A stretch of 48,890 nt of DNA from a bacterium. Lineage in GTDB: Bacteria > Chlamydiota > Chlamydiia > Chlamydiales > SM23-39. The stretch lies in assembly GCA_021780355.1 (NCBI GenBank), contig JAJXYX010000031.1:1-48890 (forward strand), in the 5' to 3' direction. A program made the translations under genes and the position numbers. Positions 24,701 through 33,700 of the stretch are shown piece after piece. Numbering within the stretch: position 1 is the stretch's first letter; each line of letters starts with the position of its first letter. The notes under the pieces are model-generated. The model was not told the origin of the DNA. It ran no database searches and saw only the letters and a list, made by a program, of their open reading frames with translations.

Positions 24701-26227
24701 ATTGGAGAAGGCTCTCTCCCCATTGATGTATCAGCGGCGGGAACGGACGGCCAAGTGCTTCTTTCCGCGACAGGAGCAGATCCTGCTTTTGCTACGATTA
24801 CCTCCATGGGAGGAACGTTAAGTTTTACGTATGGACACAATTCGCTCAATTTAGAGATCAATTTCAATAGCAGCTTCTTTAATCCTCTCTCGCCAGCTAG
24901 CGGAGGCACAGGATTGACCGTGCTGACGACGTACGGCGTTCTCATTGGGGAGGGCTCTCTTGATGTCAATGTCACAGCGCCTGGAACAGACGGCCAGGCT
25001 TTGATTGCTGCGACAGGCGCAGATCCTAGTTTTGCTACGATTACATCAGCTTTAGGCACGCTGACTTTTAAAGTCGGGCATAATTCGCTGAATATCGAGA
25101 TCAATTTAAGCAGCCCTTTGATCAATCCATGGCCCGTTCCCACAGGCGGTACGGGAGAGGCCTTTTTAACAGCCCACGGTGTCATCATTGGAGAAGGAGC
25201 TCTTCCTGTCAACGTCACAGCAGCAGGAACAGATGGACAAGCGCTGATCGCTTCTTCAGCTGGAGATCCGAAGTTTTCTACGATCTCTTCTGTCGGCTCT
25301 ACGATTCTTTTCACTGCTGGCCACGATTCTTTGAACATGGATATTAATCCTTCAAGTCTACCCAATCCGCTTCTTGTCCCCAATGGGGGCACAGGATTTA
25401 CTTCTGTCACTCCATATGCTGTTTTATGCGCAGGGGCGAATCCTACGGATCCTCTTCTCAGCGTTGTCCCCATTGGGACAATCGGCCAGGTCCTCACAAG
25501 CAACGGCCCTAGCGCGTTGCCTAGTTTTCAAAATGCGGCTGTACCGATTGGATTTTCTCAAATCAACATCCAAACCTTCACATCAAACGGCACTTATACA
25601 CCGACGCCGGGCCTTCGTTATTGCACAGTTTATTGCGTTGGAGGAGGAGGAGGAGGAGGAAGCCTGCCACCAAACGCCAATAATGCGACCGCGGGAGGCG
25701 GCGGGGGCGGTGGTTATTCACAAGGCACATTCTCGGCAGCTACCATAGGAGCGAGCCAGCCCATTACAATTGGAGCTGGAGGCCCCGCTGGAACCCCCGT
25801 TGGAAGCGCGGGAGGAACGACCTATTTCGGCCCTTCTCTCTCGCCCCTCTTGCAGGCTACCGGCGGAGGAGGCGGAAATTATGTGAACTTTAGTTCTCCT
25901 AATCAAGGAATCGCCCTCGGCGGGGCTGCAGGAGTAGGCTCTTTGGGAACTCTCAACTCTCCAGGACAACCAGGATCTCTCGGTTGGGGACTCAATGATG
26001 CGGCAGAACAAGTTGCAAGTATAGGAGGAGCAGGGGGGAACTCCTTTTTCGCCTCAGGAGGAGGACAGGTGACAAGCAACCAGCAATCTACCTCCACCAG
26101 CCCCGGGTTGGATGGAACGGGACCTGGCGCCGGCGGTGGAGGAGCCTCTACAGTCTTCAACTCATCCACCACAACGCCTGGAGGAGACGGGGTCGCCGGA
26201 GCGGTTTATATTACAGAATATATTTAA
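21752..26227 (+). CDS. Giant 82-aa-repeat protein 1 with Gly-rich C-terminal domain
   Basis: 1491 aa. It opens MSHKIPVTPLP, without a Sec signal peptide. An N-terminal module (to about residue 110, ending GGILNF) and one degenerate repeat precede twelve 82-aa repeats of the form GGTGxTxLTxxGVLIGEGS, VxVTAxGTDGQxLIAATGAD, PxFATITS, LxFTxGxxSLNIDVN. Repeats 1-6 and 7-12 are separated by a spacer module (about residues 667-713) that resembles the N-terminal module. After the last degenerate repeat (LTSNGPSALPSFQ) comes a 200-aa Gly-rich domain beginning FTSNGTYTPTPGLRYCTVYC. The repeats look like beta-structure fibres and the Gly-rich end resembles phage tail-fibre tips. Type III or another export route is possible. 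RBS AAGG; first of three tandem paralogues. Confidence 0.85.
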   Translation: MSHKIPVTPLPSSSLASFSINADVGSITVSGAFSLLGNGICSTFTSGSAVYVTGTASSTNLTIDADLGQASPLGGILNFIAPMQPNSFVFISGTGNTITVATTVVPPSLGGTGLTSLTQNAILYGDGSNPVGLILPGTNGQVLLGSTFGPPRFGTITSTGGTLSFTSGLNSLNIEANFFGSSFFNPLQPGSGGTGRTVLTSHGVIIGEGSNAVDVTAPGTNGQVLIAATGKDPKFSTITSTGNTITFTPGPNTLAMDVNWSKLPNSQPIPVAEGGTGRTVLTGYGVLIGEGSNPVNVTAPGTNGQVLIASSNADPAFATITSLSNTVTFTFGPNSLNIDVNFSNVSFASHVFPVSGGGTGLTVLTAYGVLIGEGSQNVQGLAPGTNGQALLGSSIGDPAFATITSTGGTLTFSFGPHSLNIDVNLQNSFFSPLNPGSGGTGQTVLTAYGVLIGEGSLKINVVPAGTNGQALLGSSTGDPLFATITSTGNTLTFSFGPNALNIDINFGNTLFNPLPVSSGGTGQTVLTSYGILIGEGSGAIHVTPPGTDGQVLIAATNADPKFATISSTGNTVTFVYGPNGLNMDINFNTVSFFHIFTVGSGGTGRTLLTTYGVLVGEGSNGINAIVPGTDGQVLIAATNADPKFATITSSGLTLTFTYGPHFLSIDAVNTTGIAFVANSGVAVPSSNVVNIFGDDPLTTVGTVSVFTVEINTTGSFFNPLQPGYGGLGQTILTTYGVLIGEGPLGVDVTAAGTDGQTLIAATGADPQFATITSLQNTLSFIAGHNSLNLDVNLGGIPNFNPVPPSNGGVGQTILTAYGVLIGEGSNSVHVTAAGTDGQTLIAATGMDPQFSTITSMSNTINFTAGHHSLNLDVNLSAVTLFNPLPVPDGGLGNTLLTVYGVLIGEGSLGVQAAAAGTDGQAFLAATGANPAFSTITSLGNTLTFTFGHHSLNIDANLSSLNSIVLPVSGGSTGISLLTAYGVLIGEGSLPIDVSAAGTDGQVLLSATGADPAFATITSMGGTLSFTYGHNSLNLEINFNSSFFNPLSPASGGTGLTVLTTYGVLIGEGSLDVNVTAPGTDGQALIAATGADPSFATITSALGTLTFKVGHNSLNIEINLSSPLINPWPVPTGGTGEAFLTAHGVIIGEGALPVNVTAAGTDGQALIASSAGDPKFSTISSVGSTILFTAGHDSLNMDINPSSLPNPLLVPNGGTGFTSVTPYAVLCAGANPTDPLLSVVPIGTIGQVLTSNGPSALPSFQNAAVPIGFSQINIQTFTSNGTYTPTPGLRYCTVYCVGGGGGGGSLPPNANNATAGGGGGGGYSQGTFSAATIGASQPITIGAGGPAGTPVGSAGGTTYFGPSLSPLLQATGGGGGNYVNFSSPNQGIALGGAAGVGSLGTLNSPGQPGSLGWGLNDAAEQVASIGGAGGNSFFASGGGQVTSNQQSTSTSPGLDGTGPGAGGGGASTVFNSSTTTPGGDGVAGAVYITEYI

Positions 26228-26257
26228 GACAAAGTTTTGCAGATTAAGGACAATACC

Positions 26258-29200
26258 ATGAGCCATAAGATTCCAGTCACTTTCATCCCTTCTGAATCAG
26301 GAGCGGGATTTACGATCACGACAGATGCAGGATCCGTCTCGGTTTCCGGCTCTGTTTTTTTATTAGGAGCTGGAATATGCACAACCTCGGCCAGTGCGTC
26401 CAGCGTCTTTATCGCAGGAAGCGCCGGTGGCTCTTCTTCTCTTCTTTTTGTCTGCAACGCGGGAACCGCTTCTCCGACCAATACAATTTTACAAATCACA
26501 ACCCCTTCCACCTCGCAGCAATTTCTCAAAACGACAGCCACTGGCAATACAGTCTATTTTAACAGCGAGCTCGTTTCCGTCTCCGCTGGAGGAACGGGAC
26601 TCTCTTCATTAACACAAAACAACCTTCTCCTTGGCGAAGGAACAGCTCCCGTTGGGTTTCTCCCCTTTGGAACCGATGGGCAGACACTTCTTGCCGCAAC
26701 TGGCGGTGCGCCAGTTTTTGGAACGATTACGTCTTCCGGAAAATCAATTCTATTTACTCCTGGCCCCAATTCTTTAAATATCGAAATCAATCCAAACAGC
26801 AGCAGTTTTTTCAACATGCTGCCGGTGAACCAGGGAGGAACAGGACTCTCTTTGTTAACAGTCTACGGAGTGCTGATTGGGGAAGGCACCCTTCCCATCC
26901 ATGTTTCTCCTCCAGGAACAGATGGGCAGGCGTTCATAGCGTCCTCTCTCGGAGATCCCTTTTTCTCCACCATCGCCTCTCCTCTAGGGACGCTCACTTT
27001 TACTTTTAGTCCGAATGCTCTCAATATCGAGGTGAATTTCTTTTCTAATTCCTATTCTTTGCCGGTAGGAAGCGGCGGAACGGGGAACACTTTACTGACC
27101 GCCTTTGGCGTTCTGATTGGAGAAGGATCGCTGCCTCTGCACACCACTGCCGCTGGAACGGATGGACAGCTCTTGATCGCATCGACGGGAAACGATCCTC
27201 AATTTCATACCGTCACCTCGACAGGAGGAAGCATTGTATTTACAGCCGGTCCCAATACACTGAATATGGAGATCAGCGACGCTGGTCTTACCTTTTCACA
27301 GCCTCTCCCTGTGAGCCTCGGCAGTACTGGGCGCTCGTTTTTAACAGCCTATGGCGTGCTGATCGGTGAAGGCTCTCTCCCTGTGAATGTCACAGAAGCA
27401 GGAACGGATGGGCAGATCTTTTTAGCCTCCTCGATTGGAGACCCAGCCTTTGCCACCCTTTCGTCTACAGGAGGCACCGTCACATTTTCTCTCGGACCTA
27501 ATTCTCTCAATCTCGATGTCAATCTTTTCGGCTCGACTTTTTTCAATCCGATTCCAGTCAACAATGGTGGTTTAGGGCGCACGATTTTCACAACCTATGG
27601 CGTAGTGATCGGAGAAGGCTCGCTCCCTGTCGACGTCTCGCCTCCTGGAACGAACGGACAAGTTTTTTTAGCCGCCTCCCTTGCAGATCCGGCCTTTGCG
27701 ACCCTTTCGTCTACAGGAGGGACAATCACTTTCTCTTTTGGTCCGAATTCTCTCAATCTCGACGTCAACTTATTCGGCAGCACATTTTTTACCCTCATAC
27801 CGGTCAGCAATGGAGGTTTTGACCAGACCATTTTGACAACCTATGGGGTTGTGATTGGCGAGGGCTCTCTTCCTGTCAACGTCACAGCGCCTGGAACGAA
27901 TGGACAAACGCTCATCTCCGCTACATCTGCAGATCCCGCTTTTGCAACCATCACATCGACCGGAAACACGATTCTTTTTACAGCCGACTATAATAGTTTA
28001 AATGCCGACATCAACTGGTCTGGCATTCCTAATTTCAATCCTGTTCCCGTCGGCAGCGGCAGTACAGGACAAACTCTTTTAACATCTTTTGGCGTGCTGA
28101 TTGGAGAAGGTTCTTTAGGAGTCGATGTCACAGCTGCTGGCACAGATGGGCAAGTATTTGTTGGGGCGACGGGAGCAGATCCAGCTTTCACCACGCTCTC
28201 TTCTAATACAAATACGATTAATTTCACTGAAGGCCCTCGTGGGCTAAATATCGAAGCTGGAAATAGTACGGGCATTATCATTGACGCCAATACTGGAACT
28301 GCTTTTCCTGTTCTCGAGACGTTATCCATCCTAGGCGGCGATTCTGTTTTCACAGTAGGATCTAACTCTACCGTTACGATCCAGGTCAATTTGGCCAGCG
28401 GATCTTTTTTCAATCCACTGCCTCCTGGAACGGGCAGCACAGGCAGAACCGTTTTAACGACCCACGGCGTCCTCATCGGAGAGGGTTCTTTGCCGGTCAA
28501 TGTCACAGCGCCAGGAACCAACGGACAAACTCTCTTAGCTTCTTCCACAGGAGATCCTAAATTCTCGACGCTGACCTCATCCGGAGGCACGCTCACCTTT
28601 ACTTTCGGCCCCCATTCCTTAAACATCGAGGTCAACTGGCGCAGCGGCAGTTTTTTCATCGGCCTTCCAATCAGCAATGGAGGAACTGGAAGGACGGTCC
28701 TTACCACCTATGGCGTGCTCATTGGAGAAGGCTCTCTTCCCATCGACGTCTCGCCTGCCGGAACAAATGGACAAATCCTTCTCGCTTCGTCGACGGGGGA
28801 TCCTTTTTTTGCAACCATCACTTCTTCGGGCAATACCTTATCGTTCACATTCGGAGTCAACCAATTGAATATGAATGTCAATTGGTCCGCTCTTTTCAAT
28901 CCTTTGCCTGTCATCTATGGAGGAACTGGGCAAACGGCTTTGACGGCGCATGGCGTGCTGATCGGGGAGGGGACGGCAGGCATCCATGGCGCGAGCGCGG
29001 GGACCAATGGACAAGTTTTACTCGGCTCATCGACTGGAGATCCTTTCTTTGCCACCATCACTTCGACGGGGAACACCTTGACCTTTACCTTCGGGCCCAA
29101 TTCGCTCAATGTCGATTTGATTTGGACTAGCCTCACGCTCTTTAATCCTCTGCAGCCAGGTTCCGGCGGAACGGGGGTCACGGTACTCACCACTCATGGA

Positions 29201-30742
29201 GTTTTACTTGGCGAAGGCTCTCTTGCCGTTCACGTATCGGCTCCAGGAACGAACGGTCAGCTCTTCATTGCTTCAAGCACTGGAGATCCTAAATTTTCCA
29301 CGGTCACATCAACTGGCAATACGATGACGTTTACGTTCGGACCTAATTCGCTGAACATGGAGGTCATTTGGAAAGGGAAAACATTTTTTACTCCTATCCA
29401 AATCAACAATGGCGGAACGGGAAGAACTGTTTTAACTGCCCATGGCGTCCTTATCGGAGAAGGATCCCTTCCGGTGCATGTCGCTGCAGTGGGAACAAAT
29501 GGTCAGGCCTTACTTGCCTCTTCCATTGGGGATCCCAAATTTTCTACCATTACGTCTACAGGCAATACGATCACATTCACATTCGGACCCGATTCGTTAA
29601 ATATGGACATGGTGATCGCAGGAAAAACGTATTTCAATCCGCTTTTAGTGGTATCTGGAGGTACGGGACGTACAGTGTTGACCACTTACGGAGTGCTTTT
29701 AGGAGAGGGCTCTTCAAGAATCAACGTGACTGCTGCAGGAACTAACGGACAAGCGCTTCTCGGCTCTTCCACCGGAGACCCTGTATTTTGGACCATCACG
29801 TCAACTGGCAATACATTGACATTCACCTTTGGCCCCAACTCTTTAAATATTGATATCGCCCTCACCAGCAACACCCTTTATTTCCCATGGCCTGTGAGTT
29901 TAGGAGGAACGAGCAATACATCAGAAGCTCCTTATCTTGTGATCTGCGGCGGAACGACATCCACTAGCGCGCTCCAAACTGTGCCTGAAGCCGGTTCTCC
30001 TGGATTTATCCTCACAAGCAATGGACCTGGAACTTTACCCAGTTTTAAAGGAAACGGGATTACTCAACTCAATGTGGTCACTTTTTCTTCAAGCGGGACC
30101 TATATTCCTTCGACTGGCATGCAATATTGCACGGTCGAGTGCGTAGGCGGCGGCGGCGGCAGTGGAGGTATGGATGGAAACATTGCGAATGAAGCGAGCG
30201 GCGGCGGCGGCGGCGGCGGCTATGCCATTAAAACATTTTCCTATGTTTCGGTCTCTCCTCAACAATCAGTCACCGTCGGCAGCGGCGGCCTTGCTGGTTC
30301 TGCGACAGGCGGCGACGGAGGAGCTGGAGGGACAAGCTCTTTTGGATTTTTATTAGCAGCAACAGGAGGACTTGGCGGCGCCGGTGTTGTATCCAGCAGC
30401 TTGCACACGAATCCTAACCCTCCTGGAGGGACCGGAGGCCAAGGCATTTCAGGAGATTTAAACATCGCAGGACAAAATGGCATTAGCGGATGGTTTCAAT
30501 CAGCAATTATTGCCGAAGGATCCCCTATCTTTGGCGGAGGTGGAGGGTGTTCTCATTTTGGAGGAGGCGGAGCCGGCGGAGTCCTTTGTCCTTTTAACAA
30601 CCCGCCCTTAATCATATCTCCAGGGGGCAACGGAACCTTTGTGGGAGGAGGAGCCGGAGGACCTGCCGGGCAAGGACTCTCAACGGGAGTAAGCGGATCT
30701 TCTGGAGGAGCCGGCATCGTGATCATTACGGAATATCTCTAA
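26258..30742 (+). CDS. Giant 82-aa-repeat protein 2 with Gly-rich C-terminal domain
   Basis: 1494 aa from the ATG at 26258 (AAGGA 8 nt upstream); a TTG seven codons earlier is not needed. It has the same plan as its upstream neighbour: MSHKIPVTFIP start, N-terminal module, a degenerate repeat, six 82-aa repeats, a spacer module starting near residue 667 (GNSTGIIIDANTGTAFPVLE), six repeats, LTSNGPGTLPSFKG, and a Gly-rich tail (YCTVECVGGGGGSGG...). The tail holds a (GGC)7 run at 30200-30220. It starts 30 bp after gene 1 and so is co-transcribed. The conserved Cys near residue 44 (GAGICTTS) and the C-terminal YCTVEC motif are shared with gene 1. Function unknown; probably a surface or secreted fibre. 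Confidence 0.85.
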   Translation: MSHKIPVTFIPSESGAGFTITTDAGSVSVSGSVFLLGAGICTTSASASSVFIAGSAGGSSSLLFVCNAGTASPTNTILQITTPSTSQQFLKTTATGNTVYFNSELVSVSAGGTGLSSLTQNNLLLGEGTAPVGFLPFGTDGQTLLAATGGAPVFGTITSSGKSILFTPGPNSLNIEINPNSSSFFNMLPVNQGGTGLSLLTVYGVLIGEGTLPIHVSPPGTDGQAFIASSLGDPFFSTIASPLGTLTFTFSPNALNIEVNFFSNSYSLPVGSGGTGNTLLTAFGVLIGEGSLPLHTTAAGTDGQLLIASTGNDPQFHTVTSTGGSIVFTAGPNTLNMEISDAGLTFSQPLPVSLGSTGRSFLTAYGVLIGEGSLPVNVTEAGTDGQIFLASSIGDPAFATLSSTGGTVTFSLGPNSLNLDVNLFGSTFFNPIPVNNGGLGRTIFTTYGVVIGEGSLPVDVSPPGTNGQVFLAASLADPAFATLSSTGGTITFSFGPNSLNLDVNLFGSTFFTLIPVSNGGFDQTILTTYGVVIGEGSLPVNVTAPGTNGQTLISATSADPAFATITSTGNTILFTADYNSLNADINWSGIPNFNPVPVGSGSTGQTLLTSFGVLIGEGSLGVDVTAAGTDGQVFVGATGADPAFTTLSSNTNTINFTEGPRGLNIEAGNSTGIIIDANTGTAFPVLETLSILGGDSVFTVGSNSTVTIQVNLASGSFFNPLPPGTGSTGRTVLTTHGVLIGEGSLPVNVTAPGTNGQTLLASSTGDPKFSTLTSSGGTLTFTFGPHSLNIEVNWRSGSFFIGLPISNGGTGRTVLTTYGVLIGEGSLPIDVSPAGTNGQILLASSTGDPFFATITSSGNTLSFTFGVNQLNMNVNWSALFNPLPVIYGGTGQTALTAHGVLIGEGTAGIHGASAGTNGQVLLGSSTGDPFFATITSTGNTLTFTFGPNSLNVDLIWTSLTLFNPLQPGSGGTGVTVLTTHGVLLGEGSLAVHVSAPGTNGQLFIASSTGDPKFSTVTSTGNTMTFTFGPNSLNMEVIWKGKTFFTPIQINNGGTGRTVLTAHGVLIGEGSLPVHVAAVGTNGQALLASSIGDPKFSTITSTGNTITFTFGPDSLNMDMVIAGKTYFNPLLVVSGGTGRTVLTTYGVLLGEGSSRINVTAAGTNGQALLGSSTGDPVFWTITSTGNTLTFTFGPNSLNIDIALTSNTLYFPWPVSLGGTSNTSEAPYLVICGGTTSTSALQTVPEAGSPGFILTSNGPGTLPSFKGNGITQLNVVTFSSSGTYIPSTGMQYCTVECVGGGGGSGGMDGNIANEASGGGGGGGYAIKTFSYVSVSPQQSVTVGSGGLAGSATGGDGGAGGTSSFGFLLAATGGLGGAGVVSSSLHTNPNPPGGTGGQGISGDLNIAGQNGISGWFQSAIIAEGSPIFGGGGGCSHFGGGGAGGVLCPFNNPPLIISPGGNGTFVGGGAGGPAGQGLSTGVSGSSGGAGIVIITEYL

Positions 30743-30778
30743 TTTATAAAAAAATGGCAAAAAAATAAGGACGACATC

Positions 30779-33700
30779 ATGAGCCATAAAATTCCTACCA
30801 CTCTCATCTCTTCTGAAACTTCGAGTTCATTCGAGATCTTCACAGATAGCGGATCCATCACTGTTTCCGGAGCTTTTTTCTTATTGGGAGATGGAGTTGT
30901 CTGCACAACGTTTGCCACTGGCTCAACGATCTTTGTCACAGGGACTGCCGCCAACAATGCTCTTGTGATCCAAGCCGATTCAGGGCAGGCTTCCCCTCTC
31001 GGCGGCATCTTAAATTTTGTAACGCCTCTCTCTGCAACTAATTTAGTCTCCGTTGCAGGATTAGGCAATTCTCTTGCATTAAACGCCGCTCTTGTTGTAC
31101 CTCAGATGGGAGGAACAGGGAATACTTCGCTCACGCAAAATAGTTTGCTTTATGGACAAGGCCTCAGCGGCGTAGGCTTGATTATGGCTGGATCGAATGG
31201 TCAAGTTTTGCTCGGAGCCACGAATGGTGTTCCCTTTTTTGAGACCATCACATCGATCGGCGGCACTTTGACCTTTACCATGGGACAAAACTCGCTCAAT
31301 ATCGACATCAACTTATCTGCCATTACTCTTTTCAATCCTTTGCCTCCCTCGAATGGCGGACTCGGGCAAACCCTTTTGACGGCCCATGGAGTGTTGATTG
31401 GCGAAGGGTCTTTTGGCGTCAGCTCGACCAATGCCGGCACCAACGGTCAGGTTTTACTGGGAGCTACGGGCGGCGATCCTGAATTTGCCACCATTACCTC
31501 ACAAGGAAACACCTTGACATTCACCTTCGGAGTGAACTCCTTAAACGTAGATGTCAATGTGAATAACTTACTCCTCCATCCCATTCCACCGCCAGGCGGC
31601 GGCACGGGGCAAACGACGTTCACAGCGCACGGCGTTCTCCTGGGAGAAGGGGGATCTAGCATCCATGCGACCACTGCAGGAACAAACGGCCAAGTGCTCA
31701 TCGCAGCAACAGGGGCAGATCCTCAATTTGCTAATCTCACTTCAAGCGGAGGAACTCTTAGCTTTATTTTGGGACCTCATTCACTGGATATCGAGGTCAA
31801 TCTGGCAGGCATTACCTTTAATCTCACGACGCTTCCCATCGACCTTGGAGGAACAGGGCAAACCGTATTGACGGTCCACGGAGTGCTCATCGGAGAAGGC
31901 TCTTTAGGCGTTCATGTAACAGCAGCAGGAACAGATGGACAAGCCTTTTTAGGCTCGACAAACAAAGATCCTGCCTTTTCCACCATCACGTCGACAGGAA
32001 ACACGCTGACTTTTACCTTCGGGCACAACTCGCTCAATATCGACATCAATTTCAATAGCACCCTCTTTCATCCTATCTCTCCAGGAAGCGGAAGCACAGG
32101 CCAAACGCTCTTCACGGCCCATGGCGTCCTCATTGGCGAAGGATCGCTCGGCGTCGTAGCCATAGCTGCCGGAACAGACGGACAATTGCTACTAGCCTCA
32201 ACTCTAGGTAATCCAGCGTTTGCCACCATCACTTCTACAGGAGGGACGCTCACATTTAGGTTCGGCCATCATTCCCTTAATATGGATATCAATTTCGCAA
32301 GCAGTTTCTTCCATCCTTTTCCTCCAGGGACAGGCAGCACAGGACGCACAGTTCTCACTGCGCATGGAGTTATCATCGGTGAAGGATCTCTTCCAGTCGA
32401 TGTCACAGCCGCTGGAACAAACGGACAAATTTTACTCGCCTCCGCCACAGGAGATCCTTTGTTTTCGAGAATCACATCCACTGGCGGCACTCTCACATTT
32501 CAAGCGGGACCTAACTCTCTCAATATCGATGTCAACGTGGGACTGATCACCTTTTTTAATATCTTGCAAGTGAGCAATGGGGGAACAGGTTTAACTGTGC
32601 TTACATCCCATGGAATTTTGATTGGAGAAGGATCTTCCTCTATCCATGTGACGCCGGCGGGAACTAATGGACAGCTATTCCTTGGAGCGACAGGAGCGGA
32701 CCCTCAATTTGCCACAGTTACCTCCACAGGAAACACGCTGACTTTTACATTTGGCCCCAACTCACTGAATATCGATATCGTCCAAACTCATCCCCTCTTG
32801 ATTTTGGCCACCACGGGAACGGCTACTCCAGCCGGAGGGTTTTTAAATCTTTTGGGAAGCACGCCGATCACCACCATCGCGTCTGGATCGACGCTCAACA
32901 TCCAACTGGATACAAGTGGTACATTTTTCAATCCAGTACAAGTGAAAAATGGAGGGACAGGAGTTTCCATCTTAACAACCTACGGCGTACTTATCGGGGA
33001 AGGATCGAACAGCGTACACGTCACTTTGCCAGGAACAGACGGGCAACTCCTTCTGGGGACGACAGGAGCCGACCCTCAATTTGCCACCATCACCTCGATA
33101 GGCCAAACTCTAAGTTTCACTGTGGGACCCAACACCTTAGACATCAATATCAACCCCTCTCAAATGACCTATCCTACTCCTCTTCCTATTTTCGATGGGG
33201 GGCTAGGACGTACTGTCTTGACACTATATGGCGTTTTGCTTGGCGAAGGTTCTTTGCCCGTCCATGTAACGGCAGCAGGAACAAATGGCCAAGTCCTCAT
33301 CGCAGCTACGAACGCGGATCCTAAATTTGCTACCATTACCTCTTCAGGAAGAACGCTCACTTTTATCGCTGGCCCCAATACGCTCAATATCGAAATTAGT
33401 TTATCAATCACGCTGCCTGCTGTTTTCCCTGTATCGCAAGGGGGAACAGGAAGAACTGTTTTAACGACCTATGGCGTACTGATCGGCGAGGGCAGCGGTC
33501 TCGTCAATGTGACAGCGCCTGGAACGGATGGACAAGCTCTCATTGCCGCAACGGGGCTTGATCCCAAATTTGCAACCATCTCCTCGACGGGAGGCACATT
33601 CAGTTTCTCTTTCGGGCCCAATTCGCTAAACATGGAAATCAGTTTATCGGGCGCCACAGGATTCGGTCCCATTCCTGTCAGCAATGGAGGCACAGGGGTT

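Noticed and set aside
24688-25503. Long open frame on the minus strand inside giant gene 1 (271 aa), and similar ones at 22354-22836, 22999-23433, 27988-28707, 47155-47718 and 47767-48471
   Set aside because: They are antisense to the 82-aa repeats, recur at the same place in each repeat and read as low-complexity Pro/Val/Ser strings. They result from the repeat codon pattern.
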